The notes: generated by a model not told the origin, from the letters alone. 64,000 bases of DNA from Nocardia mangyaensis (GCF_001886715.1 NZ_CP018082.1:3100001-3164000), one strand, 5' to 3'; shown: positions 46,399 through 56,955, counted from the first letter of the stretch. A program made the numbers and translations.

Positions 46399-46653
46399 TC
46401 AGCGGCGGGCGGCGAGTCTACGCAGCCGCTCGTGTTCGAGGACGAACACGGCGATGCTCGCGGTGAAGCTCAACGCTGTGGCGATCGCCCCGAGCACGGT
46501 CCAGCCGCCGAACCCGTACCCTGCCGCCGTCAGTGTCGATGCGAGTCCGACTATTCCGGTGAAGAAGAGCAGAATTCCGGGAATGTTGTAAGGGTCGGCG
46601 AGGCTCTCGCCCGGCTTGCTGTGGTACGCCACGCTGGAAGTGCTGTCGCTCAC
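46399..46653 (-). CDS. Small two-helix membrane protein (84 aa)
   Basis: 84 residues with two helices (IPGILLFFTGIVGLASTL and VLGAIATALSFTASIAVFVL). The GTG at 46,653 has GGAGGA six bases upstream. A DosR-like box (46,742-46,755) lies about 90 bp away in the space it shares with the divergent SHOCT-type gene. Confidence 0.7.
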   Translation of the reverse strand: MSDSTSSVAYHSKPGESLADPYNIPGILLFFTGIVGLASTLTAAGYGFGGWTVLGAIATALSFTASIAVFVLEHERLRRLAARR

Positions 46654-46741
46654 GGTGATTCCTCCGAAGTTGTTCCATCGGACCGGAATGGTTTCCACGG
46701 TCCGTCGACAAACTGTCCCTCCGCGGCCTGCGTTGTGGTGA

Positions 46742-46755
46742 GAGGCGTTGGTCCC
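46742..46755. promoter_or_regulatory. DosR-like box
   Basis: On the minus strand GGGACCAACGCCTC, between the divergent genes starting at 46,653 and 46,899. A weaker half-site CGACCAAAGTCATC follows at 46,765. Confidence 0.5.
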
Positions 46756-46898
46756 CGACGGATTCGACCAAAGTCATCTGGGAGGAATTGGTACTCACCG
46801 ATGGTGCCTGTCGGCCCTTATCTCGCCCTGGCCGGAAGGCCCATGGTTGTACTACCGACACATCGCCGCGTCACGCGGATCACGGAAGGAGACCGGAC

Positions 46899-47156
46899 AT
46901 GTACTGGTACGACCACGACGTCAGTGGCTGGCAATACGCCTGGATGGGCTTTGGAATGATCTTGTTCTGGGGCCTGTTGATCGTTGGTTTCGCGCTCGCC
47001 CTGCGATACCTGTTCCGTACGGACAGTGAGCGCCGCCCGCATCCGGTGCCGCCGGGCGCCGAGCATGTGCTGGCGGAGCGGTTCGCTAGAGGTGAGATCG
47101 ATGCGAAGGAGTACGCGGATCGGTTGGCTGTTCTGCGCTCCGCCACGCGACAATGA
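46899..47156 (+). CDS. SHOCT-type small membrane protein
   Basis: 85 residues: one membrane helix (FGMILFWGLLIVGFALALRYLF) and a C-terminal SHOCT motif (LAERFARGEIDAKEYADRLAVL), a short segment found in small proteins of stress islands. ATG at 46,899 has GGAAGGAG upstream. It is followed 88 bp later by the alcohol dehydrogenase gene on the same strand. Confidence 0.8.
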   Translation: MYWYDHDVSGWQYAWMGFGMILFWGLLIVGFALALRYLFRTDSERRPHPVPPGAEHVLAERFARGEIDAKEYADRLAVLRSATRQ

Positions 47157-47243
47157 CCCGACGCGCGGGGCGGTGAGAGTTCACGGCGCCGGGCTCGACA
47201 CGATCTCGGCAGAAACCGGCACATCACACAACGGAGCGGCCAG

Positions 47244-48248
47244 ATGATGCGAGCGTGGCGAGTAGTCCGTCCGGGGCCGGTCGGGTCATCTGCTCCGCTG
47301 CAGTTCGGCGCGGAGCCGATGCCGGTACCCCGGGCTGACGAACTACTGGTGAGAGTGCTTTCCTGCGGCGTGTGCCGTACCGATCTGCATGTGGTCGAAG
47401 GCGACCTACCGGTCCATCGGCAGGCGGTGACACCAGGACACGAGGTGGTTGCGGAGGTCGTGTCCGTCCCCGACAGGTACGGCACTGTCACTGCCGGCGA
47501 CCGGGTCGGCATTCCGTGGCTGCGGCAGACCTGCGGTGTGTGCCGGTACTGCCTGCGCGGCGCGGAGAACCTGTGTCCCCGGTCGCGCTACACCGGGTGG
47601 GACGCCCACGGCGGTTATGCCGAATTCGCTACTGTTCCCGCTGATTTCGCGCTACCGCTGCCGTCCGGGTATTCCGACCAGGAGCTGGCTCCGCTGTTGT
47701 GCGCCGGCGTCATCGGGTACCACGCCCTGGTGCGCGCCGAGGTTCCCGCGAACGGGGTTCTCGGCATCTACGGTTTCGGCGGCAGCGCCCACCTCACCGC
47801 GCAGATCGCGCTGGCCCGGGGTGCTCGTGTCCATGTGATGACGAGGGACCCGGCGGCCAGGGAACTGGCCTTGGCGCTCGGTGCGGATTCGGCGCAGGGT
47901 GCCGCCGGCGCGGCACCTGAGCCGCTGGATTCCGCGATCCTGTTCGCCCCGGTCGGCGAGTTGGTACTGCCCGCGATGGAGGCGCTGGATGCGGGGGGCA
48001 CGTTGGCGATCGCCGGCATTCATCTCACCGATGTGCCGGCGCTGAACTATCAGCGACACCTGTTCCGAGAACGCCAGATTCGTAGCGTCACATCCAACAC
48101 CCGTGCGCAGGCCCGGGAATTTCTCACGCTGGCACAGCAACGTCGGCTGAGCGTCTCGACCCATCGCTACCCGCTCGAGCATGCCGATCGCGCGTTGCTC
48201 GACCTGTCGCTCGGCCGATTCGACGGTGCCGCCGTGCTGGTGCCCTGA
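47244..48248 (+). CDS. Zinc-dependent alcohol dehydrogenase
   Basis: 334 residues of the MDR/ADH family: catalytic zinc site in [17 protein letters not shown] and PGHEVVAEV, the four-Cys structural zinc loop [15 protein letters not shown], and the NAD-binding start [15 protein letters not shown]. It resembles the AdhA-type enzymes that reduce aldehydes or oxidise alcohols in the cytoplasm. The GlyxGlyxxGly is modified (GFGGSAH), which also occurs in AdhA. ATG ATG at 47,244 are the candidate starts. Confidence 0.9.
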   Translation: MMRAWRVVRPGPVGSSAPLQFGAEPMPVPRADELLVRVLSCGVCRTDLHVVEGDLPVHRQAVTPGHEVVAEVVSVPDRYGTVTAGDRVGIPWLRQTCGVCRYCLRGAENLCPRSRYTGWDAHGGYAEFATVPADFALPLPSGYSDQELAPLLCAGVIGYHALVRAEVPANGVLGIYGFGGSAHLTAQIALARGARVHVMTRDPAARELALALGADSAQGAAGAAPEPLDSAILFAPVGELVLPAMEALDAGGTLAIAGIHLTDVPALNYQRHLFRERQIRSVTSNTRAQAREFLTLAQQRRLSVSTHRYPLEHADRALLDLSLGRFDGAAVLVP

Positions 48249-48334
48249 CCGGCGCGACCACGGAGTCGGCCCGGAACGCTGACCGTGTCAGGCCTTGGGC
48301 CGCGGGCAGGCGAGGGGGGAGGGCTGATCGGTCG

Positions 48335-48978
48335 TCAGTGCCGGTCCGGCGACCTGAGATCGGCCGCCATCACGGCGGCCTGCGTTCGACGCTCGACACC
48401 GAGTTTGGTGAGCAGACGTGATACGTAGTTCTTGACCGTCTTCTCCGCCAGGAACATCCTGGCGGCGATCTGGCGGTTGGTCAGGCCCTCACCGAGCAGC
48501 GCGAGCAGGGTTCGTTCCCGCTCGGTGAGTGCGGCAAGGGGCCCGGTCTTCTCCTCGGCCTCGGCGCGCAGCTTGGCCATCAGTGCCGCCGCGGCCCGGT
48601 TGTCGAGCATCGATCTGCCCTCACCGACCGCGCGCACCGCGTTGATCAGTTCCAGGCTCTTGATGTCCTTGACGACGTAGCCGCTCGCTCCGGACAGGAT
48701 CGCGTTGAGCATGGCCTGCTCGTCGGTGAACGAGGTCAGGATCAGACAGCGAAGCTCGGGCATGCTCGAGTGCAACTCGCGGCACAGCTCGATGCCGTTG
48801 CCGTCGGGCAGGCGGACATCGAGCACCGCGACGTCGGGGCGCAGGGCAGGAATCGGGCAAGCGCATGCGCGCAACTGTCTGCCTCGCCGATCACCTGGAG
48901 GTCTGGTTCGAAGTCGATCAGGTCACCGACACCGCGCCGGACGATCTCGTGGTCATCGACCAGGAAGACCTTGATCAT
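48335..48978 (-). pseudogene. Second DevR-like response regulator, frameshifted
   Basis: The start [20 protein letters not shown] and DSCAHALAR are in one frame from ATG 48,978; the rest ([18 protein letters not shown] and on to the end, with [21 protein letters not shown]) is in another. One missing base near 48,852 would restore a 210-residue protein about as close to DevR as to itself. It has no kinase gene beside it. It could be a dead copy, or a sequencing or assembly error. Confidence 0.8.
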
Positions 48979-49072
48979 CGAGGTTCCTCTCTCGGGGGTA
49001 TGGGCGAGCGGCGATCTCGTTGTTGCCGGCGGCTGAGCAATGGTGGCGTGTTCGGTGTTCGCGATCGGCGCG

Positions 49073-49600
49073 TCATCTCGGCGCACCAGGAAGGGCCAGC
49101 GCGGTGGTGGCCAGCTGCGATGCCCATTCGGTAGCCCGCTCGAGCTCACCGGATCTCAGTGGCCCGGTCATGTCCTCGACATGGAAATCGGCGGGGGCGA
49201 CCGCGAGGTGGTATCCCAGATGACGCAAGCGTTTGGCGATGCCTTTCGCCGCCGAACCCGGCAGCCACGGCGGGCGGGCGATCTTGGTGCCGAAGGCGGC
49301 CGCCGAGCGCGGCGACGGCACGGGCAGTGCCGCGTCGAGCCACTCGCGGATACCGATCTCGATCTCGACGGCATCGTCTGTCCGGCCTGCCGCGTCTTGG
49401 CGGGTGGTGGTGCGGCTGAGTCCGAAGGCATGGGTCGGACCACCCACGACGAGCAGGTCGACCTGCGGTGCGGGGTGATTCACGACCTCGGCCACGTGCG
49501 CCACGGTCACCTCGAAGTGTGGCCGCAAACCGGCAGCGATAGCTTCGGCAACCGCAGCGGTGTTGCCGAACATGGACTCGTAGACAACCTGTGCACGCAT
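49073..49600 (-). CDS. Flavodoxin-like protein
   Basis: 175 residues. The FMN phosphate loop is [18 protein letters not shown], and [14 protein letters not shown] is the second flavin segment. It probably transfers electrons in the cytoplasm; redox partners are unknown. ATG at 49,600 lies 4 bp downstream of the small membrane protein stop (49,605), so they are co-transcribed behind a DosR-like box at 50,067. Confidence 0.88.
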   Translation of the reverse strand: MRAQVVYESMFGNTAAVAEAIAAGLRPHFEVTVAHVAEVVNHPAPQVDLLVVGGPTHAFGLSRTTTRQDAAGRTDDAVEIEIGIREWLDAALPVPSPRSAAAFGTKIARPPWLPGSAAKGIAKRLRHLGYHLAVAPADFHVEDMTGPLRSGELERATEWASQLATTALALPGAPR

Positions 49601-49604
49601 TGAT

Positions 49605-50030
49605 TCATCTCGTTTCACGGTCGGAAGGCTTGCGATAGAGCGGTGGCGGGGTGCCGAGAGCGGCAACGGCAACGGCGAAGACGACACATACCGGCTGCAA
49701 CCAGCTCAACTCACGCAGCAGCACGAGCTGCAGCAGAATCCAGCCGACCAGTGCGCAGGCGGCGATCATCGCCGTCCGCGCGGTACGCGGATCGTCCTGG
49801 GCGGCAGCCAGCGCGACGACAGTCATCGGCACGCCGACCACCATGGCGAGTGCCACTCCGGCCAGAATCGGGCTCTGCCAGGGGAGACTGTCCACGGTCG
49901 CAGGGCTCAGCGCCACCGCGCCGGTGATCAGACCGAGCGCCCCGGCGAACGCCCATGTCGCCATCAGGCCGCCGATCAGGCACACGATGGACCGACGAGG
50001 GTCGAGTCGCCGCACGTACATCGAGATCAT
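49605..50030 (-). CDS. Small four-helix membrane protein (141 aa)
   Basis: 141 residues, four hydrophobic helices, with WAFAGALGLI, VGVPMTVVALAA and LSWLQPVCVVFA. It is a paralogue of the protein at 42,685. ATG at 50,030 is the start, and a DosR-like box (50,067-50,080) is 37 bp upstream. It precedes a flavodoxin gene by 4 bp; a membrane-flavodoxin electron-transfer partnership is possible but only inferred. Confidence 0.75.
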   Translation of the reverse strand: MISMYVRRLDPRRSIVCLIGGLMATWAFAGALGLITGAVALSPATVDSLPWQSPILAGVALAMVVGVPMTVVALAAAQDDPRTARTAMIAACALVGWILLQLVLLRELSWLQPVCVVFAVAVAALGTPPPLYRKPSDRETR

Positions 50031-50066
50031 GACCCCAGCATGGCGGCTCAGCCGCGGCCCGGGTCA

Positions 50067-50080
50067 GGGCCGAAGGTCCT
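50067..50080. promoter_or_regulatory. DosR-like box
   Basis: On the minus strand AGGACCTTCGGCCC, 37 bp upstream of the membrane-protein start at 50,030. One of the best matches in the window. Confidence 0.65.
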
Positions 50081-50093
50081 GGGCACCGAGGAC

Positions 50094-50623
50094 CAGCGTC
50101 CCGATCGATGACCTTCGGTCATCCCGCGGCGCGGCACGCGCATCAACGCCGCGACGTTGTCGATGCGTCGGGCAACTTCTCGGACCAGCCCGCCAATCGC
50201 TCGGCCAGCAGCGCCTCCTCAGCGACCGCGAAGTCCTCGATGGGCGTTTCCAGGTAGCCGACGCCGCCGAACTGGCCTCCTGCCAGATCACTCCACGCTG
50301 CACCGCGATCAGTTCGGCGCCGCGAAGCGAGGCTTCGGCGAACGCCGCCCCGATCGCGGGCTCGCCGACGCTACTGCCGTCGACACCGACCACCACCGGG
50401 CCGTCGCGGCGGTCGGGATCGGGCCCGCGCGTGACGACGACGGCCCGATGGGCGTTCGATCGGCGATTGGTTCGGTGCAGTGCACGATGTGCAGCGCACG
50501 ACCGCGATCCGCGGCCGTGCGTGCCGCCCAGCGGACGGCAGTATTCGATCCGTCCGAGCCGTCGGCTCCGACAACGACCGCGGCCGAGGCGCTCTGGTGC
50601 GGGCTCTCACTGTGCTGTGTCAT
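50094..50623 (-). pseudogene. Decayed universal stress protein
   Basis: The start is intact (AVVVGADGSDGSNTAVRWAA, ATG 50,623) but most of the first domain is deleted. The second domain restarts in another frame (VVVGVDGSSVGEPAIGAAFA) and shifts again near VAEEALLAERLAGWSEKL. The ATP loop and the C-terminus are missing. It is at least the fourth broken USP in the window. Confidence 0.78.
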
Positions 50624-50648
50624 GGTCGTCTCCTGAAGTCGGGGAGTT

Positions 50649-52169
50649 TCAGGCCGAATGGTCGGATGTCGTGCGGTGATGTTCGGTGAAAGGGGCGGAG
50701 TCGCCGTGCCAGGCGTTGTAGGCGGCAACGACGGACTCGGCCAGTGGCGCGCTGGTGTCCACTGTGACAGCGTCGGGCCATTCGATCTCGAAGTCCGCCA
50801 TGGCGTCGGCGATCTCGGCAGTGGCGTCCGACTCGCTGCCGCGTCGGTCGCCGATTCGCTGGTGGGCCAGTTCTCTGGGGCAGACACACCGCAGCGCGAT
50901 CAGTTCGGCGGCGACGTCACCGGCCAGCTTCGCCGCGCGGCGGCGCTCCTCCTCGCTGTTCCAGCTCGCATCGAGGATCACCGAGACGCCGTGGGTCAGA
51001 AGTTCACGCGCGCGGTCGAGAAGCTCGTCGTAGACCCGTGCTCGGTTGGCGGGGGAGTATCGGCCCACTCCGAACCGCCCGATGTCGCCGGTGATCTGCG
51101 CGGTGTTCGCCAGTTCCACCCGCACGCGGTCGCTGGCGAGCAGCGCGGCCCCGGTCCGCTCGGCCAGCCGCGCGGCGACCGTTGATTTCCCGGTCCCGGG
51201 TAGCCCGCCGACCAGGACAAGGCGCACCGCGCTGTTGTCGAGGCGGTCCGCGGCGATACGTAGATGCCTGTTCAGTCGCGCACCAGCCGTGGAATCGCCT
51301 TGCCCGGCGCGGACGAGATCCACCTTCGCTCGGACCGTGGCGCGGTAGGCGATGTAGTGGTCGCGCAGTGATGCCGGCGCCGGATCATTCTGCGCGCGTG
51401 CATAGTTCGCGACGAATTCGTCGGCCAGCCGGCGATGGCCGAGGTATTCGAAGTCCATCGCGAGGAAAGCGATGTCGTCCAAGCAGTCGACGTAGCGCAG
51501 TTGATCGTCGAAATCCAGGCAATCGAGTACCCGGAAGCCGTCGGTCAGGTCGAAGATGTCCTCGGCCAGCAGGTCGCCGTGACCGTCGACGATGCGCCGC
51601 TGCGCGATCCGGTCCTCGAACAGTTCGGCCCGGCCCTCGAGGTAGGTCATCGCGCGCCGGTCGATCCGGTCGAGCAGTTCCGAATCGATCAGTTCCCCGG
51701 GCCCGGTGCGCAGGGGATCGAGCAAGCTACGCCACCGGCCGCGCACCGCGCCTGCCGTGCCTGCCTGGTCGATGTCAGATCCTCGTCGCGCCTTGCGATG
51801 GAACTCCGCCAGCAGGTCGACGAGCGCAGTGAGATCTGCCGTGGGCAGCTCGTTCGCGGTGAGCAGGGCCGACAGGCGGCGATGCGCGGGCATGCGGCGC
51901 ATGACCAACACGGGTTCGACCGGTCCGCCCTCGGGATCGCTGAGATGGGCGATCCCGAGATAGACATCGGGCGCCAGCCGGGCATTGAGCGTCAGTTCGC
52001 GGGCACAGGCGCGTTCGCGCAGCGCCGGCGTGCTGAAGTCGAGAAAATCGGTGCGCAGTGGCTTCTTGGTCTTGTAGGCCCGCTCACCGCACAGCAGCAC
52101 GACACCGGAATGTGTTTCGTGTACCTGCGCCGACGGTGGTGGGACCGTGGAACCGGGCTCAGGGTTCAT
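50649..52169 (-). CDS. Two-domain kinase-like protein (Rv2004c-like)
   Basis: 506 residues. The first ~330 resemble an aminoglycoside-phosphotransferase-like kinase (HETHSGVVLLCGERAYKTKK, IVDGHGDLLAEDIFDL with the catalytic DGHGD, FRVLDCLDFDDQLRYVD). The remainder is a P-loop zeta-toxin/AAA-like kinase (VLVGGLPGTGKSTVAARLAE, VILDASWNSEEERRRA). The same fusion is Rv2004c of the DosR regulon. The start ATG at 52,169 overlaps the SDR stop by 4 bp, giving the order PEP synthase, SDR, kinase. The substrate is unknown. Confidence 0.88.
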   Translation of the reverse strand: MNPEPGSTVPPPSAQVHETHSGVVLLCGERAYKTKKPLRTDFLDFSTPALRERACARELTLNARLAPDVYLGIAHLSDPEGGPVEPVLVMRRMPAHRRLSALLTANELPTADLTALVDLLAEFHRKARRGSDIDQAGTAGAVRGRWRSLLDPLRTGPGELIDSELLDRIDRRAMTYLEGRAELFEDRIAQRRIVDGHGDLLAEDIFDLTDGFRVLDCLDFDDQLRYVDCLDDIAFLAMDFEYLGHRRLADEFVANYARAQNDPAPASLRDHYIAYRATVRAKVDLVRAGQGDSTAGARLNRHLRIAADRLDNSAVRLVLVGGLPGTGKSTVAARLAERTGAALLASDRVRVELANTAQITGDIGRFGVGRYSPANRARVYDELLDRARELLTHGVSVILDASWNSEEERRRAAKLAGDVAAELIALRCVCPRELAHQRIGDRRGSESDATAEIADAMADFEIEWPDAVTVDTSAPLAESVVAAYNAWHGDSAPFTEHHRTTSDHSA

Positions 52170-52909
52170 GAGGGCAGCACCAGCGAGGCGCCCGCGGTGG
52201 CGCCGCCGTCGAGTACGAACTCCGAGCCGGTGGAGAAGGTCGCCTCGGTGACGACGAAGCCGACCATCGCGGCGACTTCCTCCGGCTCACCGAAGCGCGC
52301 GAGTGGCTGGCCCGCGGCGACACTGGGATCCATGGCGGCGGTCATCGGAGTTCGGATGGGGCCGGGATGAACCGAACAGACTCGGATTCCCGCCGCGCCG
52401 AGTTCCAGGGCCGCCGCCTTGGTCAGCCCGCGCAGGCCCCACTTGCTGGCGACGTAGCCAGCGATGCCGGAATAGCCGATGAGTCCCGCGGTCGAGGACA
52501 CATTGACGATCACACCATCGCCCGCGGCGCGCAGGCGTGGCGCGGCCAGGTGCATCCCGAGCCACGAGCCGACCAGATTCACATCGAGGACATGGCGGAA
52601 CTGTGACGGCGACTCGGACTCGACACCGCCGAAATCGAGGATGCCGGCATTGTTGACCAGAACGGCCAGCGGCCCGAAGTTCGCTTCGGCGTCGTCGAGC
52701 ACCCGCCGCCATTCGCTTTCGTCGGTGACGTCGAGATGACAGAACATCGCCTGGGTGCCGATCGCGGCGGCCGTGTCGCGTCCTTCTCGTTCCAGCAGGT
52801 CCGCGACGACGACGCCCGCGCCGGATTTGGCGAGGGTATGTGCGACGGCCGCGCCGATGCCGCGCGCGCCGCCGGTGACGACGACGCTACGTCCGTGGAG
52901 ATCAGTCAT
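52166..52909 (-). CDS. SDR-family oxidoreductase
   Basis: 247 residues of the classical short-chain dehydrogenase family: cofactor loop TGGARGIG, NNAG, catalytic Ser in VNVSSTAG, YxxxK in YVASKWGLRG. Asp at VVVADLLERE suggests NAD(H). It resembles Rv2002 (FabG3), a hydroxysteroid dehydrogenase. It is coupled to the kinase-like gene by a 4-bp overlap, and lies 40 bp after the PEP synthase gene. The substrate is unknown. Confidence 0.9.
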   Translation of the reverse strand: MTDLHGRSVVVTGGARGIGAAVAHTLAKSGAGVVVADLLEREGRDTAAAIGTQAMFCHLDVTDESEWRRVLDDAEANFGPLAVLVNNAGILDFGGVESESPSQFRHVLDVNLVGSWLGMHLAAPRLRAAGDGVIVNVSSTAGLIGYSGIAGYVASKWGLRGLTKAAALELGAAGIRVCSVHPGPIRTPMTAAMDPSVAAGQPLARFGEPEEVAAMVGFVVTEATFSTGSEFVLDGGATAGASLVLPS

Positions 52910-52949
52910 GATGATCGAGCCTTTCCTGTCGGTTGTCGAAAGCGGGTCT

Positions 52950-55253
52950 TCAGGCCGGGCGGAGGCGATCCGCGGTAACGGCCAGTGCGTGGTCGAGCAG
53001 GACTCGACGTTCGGCGGACGCGACGACACGGCGTGTCGCGGCGACCGCGTCCGGCGTCACCGACACCGATGTGATCCCCATGCGCACCAGATGTTCGGCG
53101 AAGGCAGGCCGGTTCGAGGGCGCCTGGCCACACAGCGACGAGGTGATGCCCAGTCGCCGGGCGGTCGCGATGATGCGCGAAATCGCGTCCAGTACCGTCG
53201 GATCCGATTCGTCGAACAGCTCGGCGCAGTGCTCGGAGTCGCGGTCCACACCCAGCATCAGCTGGGTGAGGTCGTTGCTGCCGATGGAGACGCCGTCGAT
53301 ACCGAGGCCGACGTATTCGGGCAGCCAGTGCAGCACCGACGGCACCTCGGCCATCACCCATCGGTGCAGGCCACGCTGCTGCCCCAGCGCGCTGGCGTCG
53401 ATGAGTTCCAGGCACGCTTCCAGTTCCCAGCGGGTGCGCACGAACGGGATCATCACGTGCAGGTTCGGGTGGTCTCGGCGGGCGCGGGCCAGCGCCGTGA
53501 GTTCGGCGGTGAACAGATCGGGTTCGCGGATGTAGCGGTAGCAGCCGCGGTAGCCGATCATCGGGTTGTGTTCGACGGGCTCGTACTGTTCGCCACCGCG
53601 GAGCGCGCGGAATTCGTTGCTGCGGAAGTCGGTGGTGCGATAGATCACCGGGCGAGAGCCGAACGGTGCGGCGATGCGGCGCAGCGACTCGCTCATCCGG
53701 TCGATGAACAGCTGCTGTTCGCCGCGCGCCAGGAGATCTCGGGGATGGCGGCCGTCGAGCGCGCGGGTGAGCAGGGTTTCCGCGCGCAGCAGTCCGACCC
53801 CGTCGACGTCGTCGGCCGCGACCGCCGCCGCGGTGTCGGGGGTCGCCAGGTTGACGTAGATCTTGGTCGCGGTCGGCTCTGCCGGGGCGCGGCGCGGTTC
53901 GACGTGGGCGCTGGGCCGATGTACCGGGACGTCGGTAGCGCCCGCGGTGACCTGCCCGGTAGAACCGTCGACTGTCACGCTGGTGCCGTCGGTGAGAGTT
54001 GTCGTGGCGGTGCGGGCACCGACGATGCACGGAATACCGAGTTCGCGTGCCACGATGGCGGCGTGGCACGTCATGCCGCCGCTGTCGGTGACCACGGCCG
54101 CGGCGCGCGACAGCGTTGGTAACCAGTCCGGGTTCGTCATCGGCGCGACGAGGACCTCGCCCTCGCGCAGCAGCTGCCCCAGATCGGGCGAAGCCAGCAC
54201 GCGGACGGGCCCGGACGCCACACCGGGTGCGGCGCCGATGCCCTGGATCAGCGTCTCGCGCTTGACAGGTTCAGCACTCGGCTCGGTAACGGCCTCGGTC
54301 GGCGTCGTGATGGGTCGCGCCTGCACGATCCACAGGGCGCCCTCGTTGTCGAAGACCCACTCGATGTCCTGGGGGATCCCGTGGTGGAAAGCCTGCACTG
54401 TCAGCGCGAGCCGGGCGACCGCCCGGGCCTGCTCGTCGGTCAGAACCGGGGAGGCGGGGTCGGCGGCATCCAGTTCGACCCGGCGGTCACCATCCGAACC
54501 GGAGACGATCGCGAAGTGCTGCCGCCCGATACGGGTATGGAGCAGGTTCGGACCTGCGGCGTCGAGCAGGTAGGTATCGGGCTCGACCGCACCCGAGACG
54601 ACGACTTCGCCCAGACCACGTGCGGCTTCGACGACGACGCGATCGCGTCGTCGGGTCGTTGGGTCCGCGCTGAAAGCGACCCCGGCGCATCGGGCATCGA
54701 TCATGCGTTGCACGACCACGGCCATCGCCGGTCGGCCACGCATCCCACGACGGGCCCGGTAGGTCAGGACCCGGGGGGTGAACAGTGAGGCCCAGCAGTC
54801 GACCACGGCGGCCAGCAGCGTATCCCGGCCGCGAATATTGGTCCGTGTCACGTTCATCCCGGCGAAGGACGCGCCGGCGCTGTCCTCACCGATCGCCGAG
54901 GAGCGCACAGCGACCGGAACCTCGTCGCCGAGCGCGCGATAGGCCGCCGAGACGGGCCCGCCGATCGCGCCGTCGAGATCGACGGTGCGGATGATCGCCG
55001 CCATCTTCTCGCACCGCTCGGCGAGCAGGGTGGTGTCGTTCACCGATGCCAGGGCCTGGTCGTGCAGTTGCCCGAGTTCCGATCCGGCGGGACTGGCGGC
55101 AATCGCGTGTTCGTAGGCGGCGGCCAGAACGACGAAGCCTGCGGGCACCGGCAGATCCGCGGCGACGAGTTCACCGAGGTTGGCGCCCTTGCCACCGGCC
55201 CGGTCGGCGTCCTCCATCCGCAATGCACTGAACTCGGCGACGAATTCGCCCAT
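52950..55253 (-). CDS. ppsA: Phosphoenolpyruvate synthase
   Basis: 767 residues with the three domains in order: ATP-grasp ([39 protein letters not shown]), the phosphohistidine domain ([20 protein letters not shown], His), and the PEP-binding barrel ([24 protein letters not shown] with catalytic Cys). It makes PEP from pyruvate and ATP, the gluconeogenic entry used with lactate or fatty-acid carbon. Two DosR-like boxes lie 69-103 bp upstream. Start ATG at 55,253 with GAGG six bases upstream; it may lead a three-gene transcript with the SDR and kinase. Confidence 0.93.
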   Translation of the reverse strand: MGEFVAEFSALRMEDADRAGGKGANLGELVAADLPVPAGFVVLAAAYEHAIAASPAGSELGQLHDQALASVNDTTLLAERCEKMAAIIRTVDLDGAIGGPVSAAYRALGDEVPVAVRSSAIGEDSAGASFAGMNVTRTNIRGRDTLLAAVVDCWASLFTPRVLTYRARRGMRGRPAMAVVVQRMIDARCAGVAFSADPTTRRRDRVVVEAARGLGEVVVSGAVEPDTYLLDAAGPNLLHTRIGRQHFAIVSGSDGDRRVELDAADPASPVLTDEQARAVARLALTVQAFHHGIPQDIEWVFDNEGALWIVQARPITTPTEAVTEPSAEPVKRETLIQGIGAAPGVASGPVRVLASPDLGQLLREGEVLVAPMTNPDWLPTLSRAAAVVTDSGGMTCHAAIVARELGIPCIVGARTATTTLTDGTSVTVDGSTGQVTAGATDVPVHRPSAHVEPRRAPAEPTATKIYVNLATPDTAAAVAADDVDGVGLLRAETLLTRALDGRHPRDLLARGEQQLFIDRMSESLRRIAAPFGSRPVIYRTTDFRSNEFRALRGGEQYEPVEHNPMIGYRGCYRYIREPDLFTAELTALARARRDHPNLHVMIPFVRTRWELEACLELIDASALGQQRGLHRWVMAEVPSVLHWLPEYVGLGIDGVSIGSNDLTQLMLGVDRDSEHCAELFDESDPTVLDAISRIIATARRLGITSSLCGQAPSNRPAFAEHLVRMGITSVSVTPDAVAATRRVVASAERRVLLDHALAVTADRLRPA

Positions 55254-55321
55254 CTCGGTCCTCGTTCCCGCTCGGTGTCGATGTCGGTTTCCAGCCTGAT
55301 CGGAAGCTGGGCTCGTCGACA

Positions 55322-55335
55322 CGGTCGAAGGTCCC
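55322..55335. promoter_or_regulatory. DosR-like box 1 of PEP synthase
   Basis: On the minus strand GGGACCTTCGACCG, 69 bp upstream of the start. A second box is centred 21 bp further out, the usual two-turn spacing for paired DosR sites. Confidence 0.65.
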
Positions 55336-55342
55336 GGGTGGG

Positions 55343-55356
55343 AGGGCATTGGTCCC
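55343..55356. promoter_or_regulatory. DosR-like box 2 of PEP synthase
   Basis: On the minus strand GGGACCAATGCCCT, 90 bp upstream of the PEP synthase start. Confidence 0.65.
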
Positions 55357-55499
55357 GTACTGCGTGCGTGGTTGCCTACGGTGCGTGATCGGATCGGGTG
55401 CTGAATGTCGATGTCGCCGAGGCGTGTGCCTACCGCCACGACAACATCGAGTCGGCCGGACTGCTGGCCGCTTACCCGGTGACGTGAGCGCCGCGGAGT

Positions 55500-55874
55500 C
55501 CGAAATGCCCTTGGAACAAGGACTTCGGCATCTGGCGACCCACTTCCCGTCGAGACGATGATTCACCCGTTGTCGATCCGCGTGCAGGGCAGGGCCCAGG
55601 CCGACCGTGAACAGCCAGACGTTCTTGCCCGTCAAGGTAGGCAGGTTGTGGCGGATGTAGGCGGTCGCCTCGGGGAGCAGGTCCACAGTGTGGATGGCGC
55701 TGCCGATGACGACGGGGTCGACTCGGGTCAGGTCGGGTGCGTGCTCGATGTCGTGCAGTTCGGCGTTCGCGCCGCGCGAGACCAGTTCTTCGTAGATGAA
55801 CTCCGCGATATGGCGGGTGGAGCCTTGCGCGGTGGCGAACAGGACTGCGACGTGGGTGCAGGTGTTGCGGTCAT
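55500..55874 (-). pseudogene. Flavodoxin-type gene, broken
   Basis: [20 protein letters not shown] is the FMN phosphate loop and [20 protein letters not shown] and [19 protein letters not shown] follow as in HemG-type flavodoxins. The obvious ATG at 55,874 is in another frame from the rest, and the family-like sequence ends after LDGKWVA. It is similar to the remnant at 19,188. Confidence 0.65.
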
Positions 55875-56040
55875 GGTGCCAGCGTCGCTCGGGAAGGTCG
55901 CTGCGGGGCAGAGCCTGGATACCTGTTTTCCCGGGACCTCTGGTACCGCCCGGGTGGCATCGCGACGCGATGACAAACGACGACCACCGCCAGGACTTTC
56001 GGCTCTCCCCGATGTGCCGGGTCGGCGCGACGATCAGAGT

Positions 56041-56955
56041 ATGACCAATGATCCCGCCATCGCCATTTCGGGGCTGACCAAGTCCTTCGGCCCGACCTTG
56101 GCACTGGACGCGCTGGACCTGACCGTTCACCGAGGCGAGATACACGGATTCCTCGGACCGAACGGCGCCGGAAAGACGACAACGATCCGGATTCTGCTGG
56201 GCCTGGTGCGCGCGGACTCGGGTACGGTCCGCGTACTGGGTTCGGACCCATGGACCGATGCGGTGGCTGTGCACACCCGGCTGGCCTATGTGCCCGGCGA
56301 GGTCACCTTGTGGCCGGGGATCACGGGCGGGGAGACCATCGATCTGCTCGCCAAACTCCGCGGCGGCATCGACCCGCGCAGGCGTGCCGAGCTACTCGCC
56401 CGTTTCGAGCTGGATCCGTCGGTCAAGGCGCGCGCCTACTCCAAGGGCAACCGGCAGAAGGTGGCGCTGGTGGCGGCGCTGGCCTCGGACGCCGAGTTGT
56501 TCCTGTTCGACGAACCGACCGCGGGCCTGGATCCGTTGAAGGAGATGGAGTTCCAGCACTGCTGCCGCGAGCTGGTCGCCGAGGGGCGCACGGTGCTGCT
56601 GTCGAGTCATCTGCTCGCCGAGGTGGAGGCGCTCTGCGATCGGGTCAGTATCGTCCGTAGCGGACGCACTGTGGAGACGGGAACACTGACCGAGTTGCGA
56701 CATCTGCGCAGCACCACGATCGACGTCGAGACCGAGCGTCCCGCCACCGCGCTGGCGGCCTCGACCGGTGTGCGCAACCTGATCGTCGAGGACCGTCACG
56801 TCCGTTTCGAGGTCGACACCGCGGATCTGGATGCGGTGCTGCGTGTACTGACCGATCTCGGTGTTGTCTCTCTGGCCAGTGCGAAACCGACGCTGGAAGA
56901 CATCTTCCTGCGCCACTACACCAGTGACCCGGCATCGACGGCGGTGGCATCGTGA
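56041..56955 (+). CDS. ABC-2 type exporter, ATP-binding subunit
   Basis: 304 residues: Walker [12 protein letters not shown]-loop region, signature [15 protein letters not shown], Walker [13 protein letters not shown] and switch His in [12 protein letters not shown]. It powers the permease encoded next to it; the stop overlaps the permease GTG by 3 bp. The start ATG at 56,041 was chosen because the upstream frame overlaps the flavodoxin remnant. The cargo is unknown; this pairing resembles antibiotic or lipid exporters. Confidence 0.92.
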   Translation: MTNDPAIAISGLTKSFGPTLALDALDLTVHRGEIHGFLGPNGAGKTTTIRILLGLVRADSGTVRVLGSDPWTDAVAVHTRLAYVPGEVTLWPGITGGETIDLLAKLRGGIDPRRRAELLARFELDPSVKARAYSKGNRQKVALVAALASDAELFLFDEPTAGLDPLKEMEFQHCCRELVAEGRTVLLSSHLLAEVEALCDRVSIVRSGRTVETGTLTELRHLRSTTIDVETERPATALAASTGVRNLIVEDRHVRFEVDTADLDAVLRVLTDLGVVSLASAKPTLEDIFLRHYTSDPASTAVAS

